From Typha latifolia (Eukaryota > Streptophyta > Magnoliopsida > Poales > Typhaceae), in assembly GCA_019914945.1 (NCBI GenBank), contig CM034101.1, positions 15,325,188-15,389,187 on the forward strand: a DNA stretch of 64,000 nucleotides. The letters run 5' to 3'. Each line of letters opens with the position of its first letter. Within the stretch, counting starts at the first letter, position 1. The position numbers and the translations under genes were made by a program. Shown here piece after piece: positions 1 through 12,759 of the stretch. The notes under the pieces were generated by a model. It had not been told where the DNA came from, did not search any database, and worked only from the letters and a program-made list of their open reading frames with translations.

Positions 1-978
1 AAGGTCCTGATTCCTTTTGGCCCATTTGTGTTAATTATCTCTGCGAAATGGAGATCTATGAAGTAGTCTCCTGGTGTGAGACCATCAAACTTGTAGCAGA
101 AATCTCCATATCGTGCGCACCGATAAAGAGATGGGTAATCGCCACCTTCTATTATTAACTCATCTGTTTCTATAATATCCCCTCCCTGGAAACAAGAATC
201 GGCAACAAAACTGAGGCGTGTATCCTGTCCTTGTATCGCACACCCTCCGGCATTAACAAATATTACAAGATCATCTGCCTCGCACGAAATTATCAAAAGG
301 AGAATAAGAATCAGAAGCATTACAAAGTAAAATCTAAAGTTTATACGATATGCAAGCTGACAGAAGCACACAGGAAAGAAGGGAAGTGAAAGTTCAGCTC
401 AGAGTTGTAATTTACACAAGAATCACACAGCAAAGAAGGGAAGTGAAAACATTCGCGGATTTTTTTTCCATGCAGCTAATCAATTGCACAAGACAAAAGA
501 CCATCTTTATATCAGCAACATTTAAAGGAAGAAATCTAATTGTCATGGACCTCACATTCTGGTCATTTTCGTGAGAAAGGGTTTATCTTTGAGATCCGAA
601 GAAACATAATTACAAGAACCTTAAACATACCTACGATTTGGGAAAAAAATCAAATAGTATTTTCTGAAATTAAACACCCAAAGATGGGCACGGAACGACA
701 ATATTCTGGAAACCCATCAGAAAAGACTCAAGAAGAGACTAACCTCTACGGCAATCTACCTCCTTAAGCCCAGATTGGACTATCCTCGGACCAGAAACCA
801 AGATCATCGAATCAATGGAATCTTGCACAGAAACGCCCATCTCCTTCTCTTCTCTAAGCAACGGAGAACCATACCTCATCAACTCTTTAGACCAGAAACT
901 TGGGGAAGAGGAGAAGCAAGAGTCGAGAGTTAGGGTTTCTGGGTATGCAGAAAACTGGCTCTGTTGGGTCACTTCCAT
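1..978 (-). CDS. Kinesin-14 with malectin-like domain, 5' part only
   Basis: This is the amino-terminal part of a plant kinesin that carries a malectin-like (di-glucose-binding) domain ahead of the motor; the motor lies beyond the window. Exon 1 runs 978 to 744 with donor AGAG|gttagt. The intron is 743-275. Exon 2 starts at 274 after a strong pyrimidine tract ending gcag and continues past base 1. The join reads through in frame (..VDCRRDDLVIFVNAGG..). Exon 2 shows the malectin signature: FVNAGG near its start, then YPSLYRCARYGDF, YKFDGLTPGDYF and DLHFAEI, followed by NGPKGIR. I chose the ATG at 978 because its context is good (ataca ATG G); an in-frame ATG at 1065 is possible. The family is known to be microtubule motors of the KIN-14 class. 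Without the motor region this assignment rests on the malectin block and its N-terminal flank. A receptor kinase with malectin is less likely because no signal peptide is seen. Confidence 0.68.
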
Positions 979-3900
979 TGTATCCAAAATCCTCGAAAGA
1001 AAATCTACTCTAAAGATTCTTGAAATCGAATACGTAGAAGGATTCTCCGCGGTTCTTGGTTTCAATTTCTTATCTTTTGTCTTCCTTCCTTTTCCTTTGT
1101 TGGTTGAGAAAGCGTTTCAAATTTGAAATAAGGTGACCGTTGGGAGGAATCGACCGTTGTAGCCCTTGTGCTTTAAAGGATGTTAATTGACTTGATGGAG
1201 CCATCTGGAAGCGAATTCGAGAAGTCACGTGACATGTGGTGCATATCACTCATCAGGGAGAGAATTAGTATTATTTGGAGGAATTTTTAAGATTTACTCA
1301 TGTAGTTTATACAAATTTGAGATTTTTATAAGAGAATTTTTGGATTTACTTGTGTAGCAGAAATGGCTATTGTTATTTATTTTTATATGAGACTTTCAGC
1401 CTAACTAACCACGTATATTAGTTACACTTACTTTTAAATTATAAAGAAAGATATGATGAAGTTGATTTGATAATAGAAAAAGATTAAAAAGAGAGTAAAT
1501 TGTAATAATTTATAATAGTGTGGTTGCTAAGTTATTAATTTGATGTATGCTGATATAATTTAGATACTAATTTAAATCTAATAATAAGCGGATCATGAGC
1601 TCAACAAGAAATCTATCCATCCTCCAAAGAAGAATCCGAGGCATACATAGGAGGTAGGGCAAGCTCGTATGTGTAGTAATTCATCAAAATATTGATGAAA
1701 ATTTGATACACGAGTTAAGAGAGAAAGTTGTGAGACTATCTTTTTAACATAAGTTCTATACTTAAATATAACACCACACATCGCATTGCATCACTATAAT
1801 TATCAAATCTTAGGGCACATATAACTAACAAACGTGAAGCACGGCCTTGAGGAGTCACATGAACATAGGGTCTAAATTTAGCCTGCTACTCTCTCACAAT
1901 CTAGTAGACGAAGACATACATCCCGGTAAGTTTTTAAAAGGCTAGAGCTTCAAGATCCAACCCTACAATAGGAACACAAACACAAGAAGAAAACAAACAC
2001 GGTATGTTGCACCTTGAACTTGCTAATCGACGACATGCCAACTCAAATATATAAGGTGACAAAAAATCCAAACTATTTCTCAACACTAATTTATAGCATT
2101 CCCTTGATTTGCACTGCATGTACCTGATTCACTGTGATATGGGAGATAAGACAAGCATGACAAAACAATCGGCTTAGAGAAGAGAGAATAGGAGAGGGAA
2201 AGAATCAACTTGACAACGGAGGGGAGGGGAGGAGGTGGCAACACGTCTATATTAGTAGCCCGACAATGAAGAAAGAATGTGGGAGTTGGCGGAGGAAGAG
2301 AAGATGGCAATGTTGGGGGATGGATGTGGACATAGGAGGAAAATGGGAAGTGGATCTGACAACGACGAGGTCATGTCATAGAGACTAATAAATATCTATG
2401 GAGAGAGAGAAAAGAGCAGCAATGAGACACTAACCTAACAATGACTGACTAATACCTTGAAGAAGATAGCTAGAAGAGAATGGTAGCAAGAGAAGAGAAA
2501 CATGTGAGGAGAAAGAAAGAAAAAGATAATGAAGTGAAGAGACAAAAAGAGGAGAAAAGGGGAACAACTCATAATGAGGGGAAGATCTCCTCCCCTACAC
2601 ATAACCTCTTACTAGGGGAGGGGAGGAGGGCAAGTAAAGCAATCACAAGGAAGGCCGTCGAGATGAAGGGAGAAAAAAGAGCTTTCTGGTGGGCTGACTA
2701 GTCTACATTTCACATAGGCTAGAAATTTACAAACAACTCATGCTAAGTATAAATAAATTTAATTATTGATAGTATTTTCCATATTTTTTGGAGTGTCCAT
2801 ATGGGAGTTGGATTGCTTGAACGAATGGATCTCCACGTACTTATCAACCAACATTTAATATAATTTTCTCCCTCGTGATCTAATTTATCTCAGGAAGGAA
2901 GCATTGGTGGTTGCCCAATTTATTGGCAATCTATGAAAAAAAAAATAAGAAGAAGAAGAAAAAGAATGGCTGGTTCTTCATGTTTCCTTTCTGTATTACT
3001 CTTTCTTAAATCGTAAGTCTTTGTCATAATTAATAAGTTATCTTCCTCTAATTTATCTTTTGTTTAAGTTGAACGAGTTGGCAACTGGATAAGAATAAGA
3101 AAAAGGCTATTGATTTGAGTCCAAGACAGTCTGCATCTAAATAGTTTTGTCTTCTTCTTCTTCATATTGGGATGTCCCAAGAACAACTTGCTTATGTAGA
3201 GTGGGGAGCTAGAGATTCTTTTTTAGAAGAGACAAGGAGATTAAATAATAACCACAGGAATATTTCAAATATCGTCATTAAAAAAATCTATGTTGGAATA
3301 AAATTAGATTTTTTTATTTAGTAATTTATATATGAATTTAGAAAAATTGGGTTAGATATATTGACTGATAAGAAATATAGACTAAATCTGAACCTACCGG
3401 ATTGATCCTCTCTTCACCCTGTGATCCTAATTGCAATCTTCTTATCTTATAATCCTACAGTAATCTGAGGGTATCCAAAGATATCGTTTTAGGAAATTAT
3501 GCTCTCAAAAGTAATATCTAGTAAAAAGATCATATCAAGACATCATCAAATGTCTTGATTCTTAAAAGAGCTCGCACTTTGCACCAAAATAAATCACACC
3601 ACCTTTCTCGTTTAAGAGGAATCTCTAAACGTAACTAAACATCGACCACCTGTCGACATGTCCAAATCAAAGCTTTGAGGCACCACCACAATTTTTTATA
3701 CCATCCGATCACACCCAAACGTATCCATCATCTGTTCATCTCACCAGCGTGACCTCAAATCACAGAGACTTTTTTGTACAATTCTCTTCATTTCACAGCC
3801 TCTCTTTTGGACGCACTGAATTCGATCACCTTCTGTCCGATTTCTAGCCAATCCAATCCAGTGTTCTGAGTGAAGAAAGGAGGAGTTATCGTCTTCAGAT

Positions 3901-4765
3901 CAAGTGGCTTGTCAGATAAGGATCAAGAATTGTTGCTTGATATGTTTGGTTGTTCTCAGAATGCACCTTTATTCTACTAAGCATCTAAACGAATAGACGA
4001 CTCCTCTATCTAACTTTATTCGATAGAATTCTAGTGAGTCTCGTAGCTCTTAATTAGACTATAAATTATAAGATTTTTTTTTCAGATTAGAATGTTTTTC
4101 TTAGAATAACTTTTCATAAAAAGTACTTGGTACTTTTGATAATATGCACACAAAACTTTAGTTAACAAAAGGAATCAGTACTTAACCAGAATCTTAAGTG
4201 CAGAAAGAGACCCATCATTTAATTATTAATCACCATGGCTTGGCATACAAAAAAGCCATGAAAGCAACGTCCAAACTCGATCGTCAACCCTTCTTTGAAA
4301 TATGAATAAAGTTGGTCAGACAAAGACATAAGACGTGACAAATGAGCCAAAAAGCCGAAGGGCGAAGAATTAGTACTTCTTCAATGTGCATCCAAGCCCA
4401 CCATCAATGTCTTCAGCGTTAAAAGTATCTTCCTTTCTTGCTCGATCCATACGCTGCTGCTGGTCCACGCTTTGCCCTGTGGAGAGAGTAGACTTCCCGT
4501 AAAAGTTCCCGAGCACTCTGCCTTATTGTTATTTGCCTTCTATTTCGCACCGACCCACTCTGGAAAAGGATGGGATTTAACGCTCTCGTCTTTGCGCGTG
4601 GCAAAGTTGGGTAGGATCGGAAGAGAACCGGCGATTCCTGCGGAGAGTTGAACTCCGTTCCTTGTACTGCAATTTGGATGCTCGTACGTACTCACTGCAG
4701 TACATCTCGACGAATCACAGCTTATGGTTTTGAAAAGAAGAGATCTTACATGATATCCGTCCTTC
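979..4765. other. Intergenic spacer between divergent kinesin and YSL genes
   Basis: No supported gene. Open frames here are short and lack family features. The stretch 2200-2700 is strongly purine-rich (GGAGGA and GAGAGA runs). From 3294 the sequence begins TGTTGGAATAAAATTAG, which resembles the start of a copia-type LTR, but I could not find a matching end or a target duplication, so no element is called. Confidence 0.5.
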
Positions 4766-4772
4766 TATAAAA
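4766..4772 (+). promoter_or_regulatory. Probable TATA box of the YSL gene
   Basis: TATAAAA lies about 345 bases before the chosen ATG, followed by a leader that appears to contain an intron. A transcription start near 4795-4800 would fit. This is inference from the motif and its spacing only. Confidence 0.4.
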
Positions 4773-4891
4773 TGGGGAGGTTAAAACCGATGGCATTTGG
4801 GGTTTTAAGAGTACCCATCTCAGGAATTTGATCCTTTTCGATTCGTTCGTCTGTAAAGATCTGAACTTTTGGGCGTACGAGGAAAACCCAG

Positions 4892-4998
4892 GTGAGATTT
4901 TTATCTTTCGTAACGAAAAAGAAGTGACTTTTACTTTTCGATCTCAATGATTGGATCGAAGTAGAAACTTTAATGGGATTTGCTATCAAACCTCTCAG
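4892..4998 (+). other. Possible 5' UTR intron of the YSL gene
   Basis: A consensus donor (CCCAG|gtgaga) at 4892 and a pyrimidine-rich acceptor (cctctcag|GT) ending at 4998 frame a 107-base AT-rich stretch in the leader. Removing it leaves the uORF at 5028 and the start codons untouched. No transcript is available here to confirm it. Confidence 0.35.
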
Positions 4999-5110
4999 GT
5001 ATTTGTTATTTTGTCTAAGAGAAGAAGATGGATTCCTCTGAATGAGGGACGAGACAAGGAAGAAGAAACGCAAGACCCAGATCGACCAAATTGAGCTTAC
5101 CCTTACCAAT

Positions 5111-8100
5111 ATGGAACAATCCCAAGAGGCACAAGAGATCCAGAAAAGAGAGGACTTGGAAGGATCCATGGAAGCAAAGGTTGGAGAATTCAGGAGGCTT
5201 CCTCCGTGGTCTAAGCAAATAACACTCCGTGGCCTCATTGCGAGCCTTGTGATTGGAATCATGTACAGTGTCATAGTAATGAAGCTGAATCTCACCACAG
5301 GCCTCGTTCCGACTCTTAACGTCTCCGCCGCCCTCCTCGCCTTTGTCTTCCTCAGGACATGGACTAAATTGCTTCACAAGATTGGCATTGTGACCACTCC
5401 CTTCACCCGGCAGGAGAACACCGTGGTGCAAACCTGCGCAGTCGCATGCTATAGCATCTCTGTGGGAGGTAAGAAAGCTTCAATTCTTGAACTCCGAATA
5501 GTAAACTATGATCTGTAATATTTCTTCCTGTGATTGCAGGTGGTTTTGGGTCTTATTTGTTGGGTCTAAACAAGAAGACTTACGAACAGGCAGGAGTGGA
5601 CACAGAAGGAAATATTCCAGGGAGCTATAAAGAACCTGGAGTTGGGTGGATGACTGGATTTCTTTTTATTGCTAGTTTCGTTGGGCTTCTTGCCTTGGTT
5701 CCTCTGAGGAAGGTAATTCATCCATCTATATTTATTTATTTATTATTTTTCTAAGAGAAGTGATAACTTAATGGTGTCTTAGTTAACCCGATGCCGGAAT
5801 TTGAACTTGGGAACACCCATACACCATGAGCCCCTTAAACAATTGTGCACTATCCGATTGGCATCTTTTTCAGTATTGTTGCTAATTGATTTGGTAAATT
5901 TATGAGTTTTTCCTGCTGAAACTTTACATGTCAATATGGCTTTCAATTTTTTCGGTTTGGTTTGTTGTATTTTGAATGAGTGTTGCATCAGCTATGAGGA
6001 AAATGATTTGTTGGAACAATCATTATTAATGCTGCAGGACACCCAATTTTTCCTGCTTAATGGTTTGTATTGTAAAGAATTTCCTTGTGAGTGTGAGCAT
6101 ATACATAGATTAAGACAGTTCAGATTATACTACAACAGTTGAAAGAAAATATATTATTTTCTTTGTCTTTGATTGCTTCTGAAAACGACTCAATTGTTGA
6201 AGACTTTCTGTTTTCGTGACTGAGTTGTTCAGTTGCTTACAAATTCCAGAACTTGACATATGTCTCTTGACCTATAAATTTGTTCATCCAAGATCGACGG
6301 TGACGGTATTTGTTATAATTTTCATAGAAATACAGCTTATATATACTCATGATTAGTTTGTATTATTTTCCAGATCATGATACTCGACTACAAATTAACT
6401 TATCCAAGTGGGACCGCAACTGCTGTTCTTATTAATGGATTCCACACGCCCCAAGGAGATAAGATGGCAAAGTACACATAAATTTTACTTAATTCTCCTG
6501 GAAAAAAAAGAAATTGTAGAGTTTGACTTACTTGATAATTTGGATTCTATTTTCACATCAGAAAGCAGGTCCATGGATTTGCAAAGTATTTTACCATCAG
6601 TTTCATCTGGAGTTTCTTCCAGTGGTTTTACTCAGGTGGAGATGGGTGTGGATTTTCACAGTTCCCTACTTTTGGGCTAAAAGCTTGGAAGCAGACGTAA
6701 TCCTCACTTGTCCGTCTTATTTTTGTTAAATATAGCATACAAAACGAATGCAGTTGACAATTATCTCTCTGCTGTGTTACAGATTCTTTTTCGATTTTAG
6801 CCTCACATACGTTGGGGCAGGGATGATTTGTTCACATATCGTGAATATTTCTCTGCTTCTCGGGGCAATCCTTTCTTGGGGAATAATGTGGCCACTTATA
6901 AGTGAACTGAAAGGTGATTGGTACCCTGGGAGTCTACCAGAAAGCAGCATGAGGAGCTTGCAAGGTTATAAGGTAATGAAGAAACTTTTACATGTCTTTT
7001 CAAAACTAGTCTCTAAAAAACATCTGATCCACAAGTTTCTTACATATCTCTGTTCTTTCTATAGGTCTTCATCTCTATAGCTCTCATTTTAGGAGACGGC
7101 CTTTACAATTTCCTTAAGATTCTAGCTTTCACTGCCAAAAACATGCATGCTAGATCAAAAGATAAGGGCCTTAAAAAAGGTAAAGAGACCGATGACATGA
7201 CATACACAAACTTCTGCTTGTGATGTAACTTAGACTGATATCAGTTGCTCTATAGTGGCAGATGAAGGCTCTCAAGTCCTTGATGATCTTCAACGCAATG
7301 AAATTTTCAGAAGGGACAGCATTCCAGTTTGGCTAGCCTGTTCAGGATACATCCTCTTCACTGTGATTTCTATAATTGCTATTCCCTTCATGTTCCCTGA
7401 GGTGAAGTGGTACTATGTTGTTGTAGCCTACATGCTTGCCCCTGCCCTTGGATTTTGCAATGCTTATGGAGCTGGCCTTACAGATATGAACATGGCTTAC
7501 AATTATGGAAAAGTAGCCCTTTTCATTCTTGCAGCTTGGGCAGGGAAAGACTCTGGTGTAGTTGCAGGACTTGTCGGTTGTGGGCTGATAAAGTCGGTCG
7601 TGTCAATATCTGCTGATCTGATGCACGATTTAAAGACTGGCCATCTTACCTTAACATCCCCAAGATCAATGGTTCTTAGCCAAGCTATTGGAACTGTCAT
7701 GGGCTGCATCGTTGCCCCTCTCACCTTCTTCCTCTTCTACAAAGCCTTTGATATAGGAAATCCAGATGGAAACTGGAAAGCTCCTTATGCTTTGATCTAC
7801 AGAAACATGGCAATACTGGGTGTTGAGGGCTTCTCTGCACTTCCTCACCATTGCCTGCAGCTTTGTTATGGTTTCTTTGGTTTTGCAGTGGTCGCCAACA
7901 TAATGAGAGACTTTTCCCCAGCTAAGTATGGCTGTTGGGTTCCTCTGCCAATGGCCATGGCTGTACCTTTCCTAGTCGGAGCAAGTTTTGCGATTGACAT
8001 GTCCATTGGGAGCTTGATAGTCTTTGCTTGGCACAAGCGTAACAGTGGGAAGGCTGCATTGATGGTACCTGCAGTTGCCTCTGGTTTGATCTGTGGAGAT

Positions 8101-8181
8101 GGGCTTTGGATCCTTCCTTCTTCCTTGCTAGCTTTGGCGAAGGTAAATCCTCCGATCTGCATGAAGTTTTTGTCTTCCTAG
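5111..8181 (+). CDS. YSL: YSL metal-nicotianamine transporter
   Basis: Yellow stripe-like proton-coupled oligopeptide transporter of the plasma membrane or internal membranes, moving Fe, Mn or other metals chelated by nicotianamine or related acids. Exons: 5111-5468, 5540-5712, 6374-6471, 6562-6696, 6783-6972, 7065-7179, 7256-8181; all borders are GT-AG and the sum gives 664 residues, normal for the family. Conserved blocks include [87 protein letters not shown] and NYGKVALF, with more than a dozen hydrophobic segments. The closest group I recognise is the rice YSL2/YSL15 clade. The ATG at 5111 matches the usual short acidic N-terminus; an in-frame ATG at 5042 would add 23 basic residues. A five-codon uORF (5028-5045) precedes it. 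The exact metal cannot be told from sequence. Confidence 0.93.
5787..5870 (-). repeat. Possible tRNA-derived SINE fragment
   Basis: Within YSL intron 2. The reverse strand reads a GGATAGTGCA segment resembling an A box and, about 50 bases on, AGTTCAAATTCC resembling a pol III B box. No tail or target duplication could be fixed, so this is a weak call. Confidence 0.28.
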
Positions 8182-8314
8182 CGTAAAAATGGTGCACTTC
8201 TGCTCAAAGCGCTAAGTAGCAGCGAGGCGTTCAATGGGAAAAGAGATTCTGCAATGAGGTATCTTAATTAGCAGAAAGGTACATGTACAAGCAAAAGCAA
8301 CTATGGTTAGAAAG

Positions 8315-8348
<34 letters not shown>
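8315..8348. repeat. Compound (AC)8(AT)9 microsatellite
   Basis: Perfect AC dinucleotides 8315-8330 run directly into AT dinucleotides 8331-8348, just downstream of the YSL stop, probably in its 3' UTR. Confidence 0.9.
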
Positions 8349-8349
<1 letters not shown>

Positions 8350-8621
8350 GCTTATAATATTTAGAAGTTGCAGATCAACATGTTCTATGATAGCTGATAG
8401 ATATCAGAAAATTTGCCTTCGCCAAGGATGGTGGTTCCAGTGAAAGCTACACAGAGAGAAACTTTTGTTTGGAAAACCCAGAATTTTGATATAATTCCTT
8501 TCGTGCATCTAGATATGCTCCAGGAGATCTTCAGTCGTACGTAACTTGTAATATAGATAGCAGCACTAAAGATAATAATAGAAGTGAGATTTACTTGAAG
8601 TACCAAGAATGAAATGTAATG

Positions 8622-8673
8622 TGATGTACCAAACTACCAATAATGTATGATGTACCAAACTACCAATAATGTA
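8622..8673. repeat. Perfect 26-bp tandem duplication
   Basis: Two identical, adjacent 26-base units (8622-8647 and 8648-8673), each containing GATGTACCAAACTACCAAT. Their identity implies a recent duplication. Confidence 0.9.
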
Positions 8674-10415
8674 CTTCTATCTTGCTCGAGCTTTTATGTG
8701 AATAAGATTAGTATGTTTTATCACAACTCCCTGGTCATAGATATTATAATATAAAATATAAAAATTACTATTCTTTAATGTCTTAAGCTTTTTGAGTAAA
8801 ACTGTATTAGAGCCGAGGTCATGAGTTTAAATTATATCACGAATTTATTTTTTCTTTTACATAATTGTCATTGAATACTTTTAAAATATCATAATTATCA
8901 TTATATTCTTTAAAAAATATCCTAATTGTCACTAATATATTTTAATTATTTTAGAATTACATTATGGTTAGTTTATAACAAAATATTGCTACCAGATTGT
9001 TATTAAAGTTAACAATCACATATAAGTGACTAATAAAGTTGTGTTAAATAGTTATCAATAATTTGTCTCGCATAAACAAAGATAATTTTATTAGACTATG
9101 TATGATATTGGAAAAAATATTGACCCTAAAATCTAAATCCTTTAAACACCAAACATAAACCCTATACCCAATTGCATATAATAAGAACCAATTTATACGT
9201 GCATGTATTTCACCCTGAGGATTTATAACCACGTTTAAAGTTGAGACTCTTCGGTCTTGCATGTCATTTGTATTGGAAAACAAATAATTTGATCAAAATA
9301 TGGATTTGTAAGTCATACGATTCCTAAATCCAACCTGACTTCATTGAGAGGTTCCACTGATCGTAAGTAGATAGGTCGGTGCATCTCCACTACTGCATGC
9401 TTTGAATCTGCTACTAGCCACTGTGGATGATGAGATATGCTTAGAACTGCCATGTCCTTAGAACCTACCTCTTGCCATCACATGCCTCTCTGATCATTTG
9501 GATTAAACTAATGAATGAGTAGCTCGAATATTTTGGAACGTTCCTGGATTTTTGCTATCTGTAAAAGAAAGTATGGATACCTCGCCTGCATAAGATAGAT
9601 CAGCGGTTATTGCCGAGAAAATTATTTAGTAATTTAGTGCGGTGACCTAGCTCAGCTAGCGGTGTGATGGTTTAGAGCAATGACTCAATGTTAGTATGTT
9701 AACTAAAACGGGGTTGGATTTAAGTGTATTTACATTAAGAAAGGAAGGTGTGATTCTTTGTTTAGTTTTAGATCTAGTATTGAGGCTTTTGGAATAAAAT
9801 TTTAAAAGAAAAGTACTACGTAGTTACAGTTCTTAATAAACATATCAGTTGGCAATTAAAGGTGATCTGAGTGGTGTTTAACATAGGCCGAGAGTAATAT
9901 TTTATGGTACAAATTGGTCAGAAATTATTTATCGACGTACAGTTATCGCTGTTTTAAAATTGAGCTGTTTCTATCAGTAAGGCGAACGCTAACATTTAAT
10001 TCTAGAATCAACTTGCTGAAGATTAATAATAGCAACTTATATATGTGGAAGTGAGATATCCACATCTCATGATTAAATGGTGATATCTGGCATCGAGAAT
10101 TTATTATTTGAATTGAGTTCATTATTGTCCATGGTGGTGTTCAATAATTGCAACGATAACAACAACAACGACAAAAAAATCTGAACAAGAACATTAATTA
10201 GTCCACTCTGTGAATTGAATCACAACTAATTTCAGTTATATATTTTTTTCCAGCTTAAAGAAAAAGTCAACTAATCAAAACTCCTCATACACACAAGACA
10301 AGCTTAGTGCACTCGAATTAGAATTAGAAGAGACTCTTATCAGTCCATGATGTTCTAGTTTTAGAAAGCGTTAATCTAGATAAATCATGTGTAGCATTGC
10401 AAAGAATGATCTGAT

Positions 10416-10437
10416 TATATATATATATATATATATA
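10416..10437. repeat. (AT)n microsatellite
   Basis: Uninterrupted alternating T and A over about 22 bases in intergenic DNA. Confidence 0.85.
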
Positions 10438-11362
10438 CAATAAACCCCTTTTAAAATTTGACAATCTAGCTTGTGGAACTATCTATCTTTCATTCATTAA
10501 ATTTTCACTTGTTATAATTTTTAAAACAGAAGATCTCTTTCAGGTAATTCAAATTATATATTCTTTGTCAGATTAAATTATTCTGAGTTGAAGTTTAATG
10601 GCGTCATGTTGACATGGCATACAAAAGAAAGGAGATTGATGGGAACCACCACAGACTGTTTTCTTTTTCTTCTCATCTTACAACTTGGAAAACAATTATT
10701 AACAATATCGTACGCATAATTATATAATGTGGATATGCATTTCTGATGTCAAGAAGTGTCATTACCTGACTTCGATTATAGTTTGTAAAAGTGGCTGCAT
10801 AACTCCATACTCATTGCTGCTGACATCGGCATTCCACAGTGACAAATTATTATAAGTTATATCTGCGTAGAGATCGAATCCAAAACAGAGCTGTTACAAC
10901 TTTCATGCAATTAAAATGATTGTGGTGTCTCGTAGTTATTCTCTTAAATTTAAAGAAAACATAAGGTATACAAAAGAAAACTTCCACTAGGAGGATTACA
11001 AAGTGTAAAATTAGGTAGAGGTTCAAATGTAAATTTGAATCAAAATAGTTTTGATGAATATGTAACTGTGAAATTGAGCATCAAACTTAGGAAGCTCAGA
11101 AAGAAAATTTAGTGAATTACATGCCAAAAATCTTTGTATTCCTTCAATCCAATCTACAACAACTCGGTTCAACAAAGCAGCTAAACTTATTAATTGCAAC
11201 AAAATACTCAACGAAACCCACATTAAAAAAGAACATAGAAGGGAAAACAAGAAGGAGATGATAGAAAACAGAGTATAATATAGGTAGAAGAATTAAACAG
11301 GAAGGAAGAAAGCTTAACAACAAAAAGGCGGCTCCTTTTTTTTTTTTTGTGTGCGCGGCTTC

Positions 11363-12097
11363 TCACAAATCAAGGAAGCCGGTCTTCTGCCACACGGCGT
11401 TGCGCACCCTTCGGAGATCCCTCCCCTTGAGGGTTCGTCCCACCCCCTCGAACACGGAGAACGTCGTCGCGTGCGACCTCGCCACGATAACGTGGGGCGG
11501 CAACATCTCCTCCTCCTCCTCCGCCTCCTCCTCCTCTTCCTCGTCCGCTTCTTCCTTTCTCCGCTCATCATCCTCCTCTTCCTCCAAAGCCTCCACCTCT
11601 ACCTTTCTCCTATCCCTCCTCCTCGGCCACGCAGGCACCGCCACCGGCGCCGACATGTGGAACCCCTTCTGTGTCACTCTATCCGCCTGCGACGGCGAAT
11701 TTCCAGCCGGAACCGGAACGGGACTGGCGATCCTCCCTGCCGGGCGCCGAAGGTGCGGCTCGTCGTCCGCAAGGACGGCGGAAAGGCCGAATTTTTGAGG
11801 GGGGAAGGGGCGGGTGGGGCGGTGGAGGTGGGAGGAGGGAGAGAAGGAGGCAGATGGAGAGGGGGAGGCAGAGGAGGCGGAGGAAGAGGAGGAGGCGGCC
11901 GAGGAGGAGAACTCGAAGGCGGAGGAGGACCAGACCACGTCGCTCTCGTCGAGCTCGAGGGCAAGGTGGGAACTAGAGCTAGGGTTCGGATCGGAGTCGT
12001 CCGGTTGGGTGAGGAGGCCGAGGAATCGGCGGGACGACGAGGAGGTGGATGCCGAGGAGCGCGGTATCGCCACCGCCGGGCTCGCCCTTTCGACCAT
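11363..12097 (-). CDS. Senescence regulator S40 family protein
   Basis: Single-exon gene of 244 residues in the S40 (DUF584) family, small plant proteins linked to leaf senescence and stress; the barley S40 prototype is nuclear. The C-terminal signature is clear: [10 protein letters not shown], then [17 protein letters not shown] and RRVRNAVW. The acidic run of Glu residues just before it (about residues 178-196) and the serine-rich N-terminal half are common in the family. GC content is very high compared with the flanking DNA, which gives long spurious open frames on the opposite strand (up to 255 codons). The N-terminal block around RRFLGLL also fits the family. The start is the first ATG of the frame. 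No intron is needed. A precise S40 subtype cannot be assigned. Confidence 0.88.
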   Translation of the reverse strand: MVERASPAVAIPRSSASTSSSSRRFLGLLTQPDDSDPNPSSSSHLALELDESDVVWSSSAFEFSSSAASSSSSASSASPSPSASFSPSSHLHRPTRPFPPQKFGLSAVLADDEPHLRRPAGRIASPVPVPAGNSPSQADRVTQKGFHMSAPVAVPAWPRRRDRRKVEVEALEEEEDDERRKEEADEEEEEEAEEEEEMLPPHVIVARSHATTFSVFEGVGRTLKGRDLRRVRNAVWQKTGFLDL

Positions 12098-12647
12098 CGG
12101 CTAACCTTTCTTTTTTAATCCACATTGGCTATGGTGAGCGGAGGGTTATTTTATACGGATAGGGGGGTGCAAGGGCGGCGGGTTATCGTGGTCTTGAGGT
12201 ATAAGGGACCGAAATTGACACGTCATTAAGGGGTGTGGGGAATCTTCTGGGAGGGCGCGTGTGGGTGGAGATTCCGCTGAGACATGCGGTGCTGAAGGCC
12301 TGAAGCACAGTAGAGTAACAGCTTGTCTGCAGTTACGGTTGTACGAAATGCCTGCATCCGATACTTGTCGTCATCTTATTTGTCTCGGATGGCTCGACCG
12401 AACACAGCCCTCGGGCCGCAGGAGATGAGGAAATCTCTTTAGCCTAGGTTGAGGCGATCGAATTATGCTCTTACTTGAAATGAGTCAAGCTTGATTAATT
12501 AGATCAGGCTCAAAATTAATTTTAAGCTAAGTTTGAGCCCAAGCCCGAAGAGAAAGCATGCAGTCAAATATTTTATTCAAGATTGATCAATTACAAGGCT
12601 TGTACATATAATTGAAGAGGAGAAGAGATAGATATTAAGGCTTGTCC

Positions 12648-12678
12648 ACACATTATTAATCAAATATTAATAATGTGT
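12648..12678. repeat. Inverted repeat, 13-bp arms
   Basis: ACACATTATTAAT (12648-12660) and its exact complement (12666-12678) flank a 5-base CAAAT loop. A second, imperfect hairpin built on TTGATCAAATCTTGT follows at about 12706-12742. No T-run or pol III element suggests an RNA gene. Confidence 0.75.
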
Positions 12679-12759
12679 TATTAAGGCTTATCATATGGAT
12701 CAAATATTGATCAAATCTTGTCCACACACAAGATTGATCAAATATTAAGGCTTGTCATA

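Larger units (their letters stand above)
8182..11362. other. AT-rich spacer after YSL
   Basis: No gene seen. It starts with the YSL 3' UTR and then is mostly low-complexity AT-rich DNA. It holds an (AC)n(AT)n tract, a 26-base tandem duplication and an (AT)n tract at 10416-10437. The last bases before 11363 are the 3' UTR of the S40 gene on the other strand. Confidence 0.5.

Noticed and set aside
3294..4180. Possible solo copia LTR starting TGTTGGAATAA
   Set aside because: No CA end followed by a copy of the flanking ATCTA, no binding site and no coding trace could be found.
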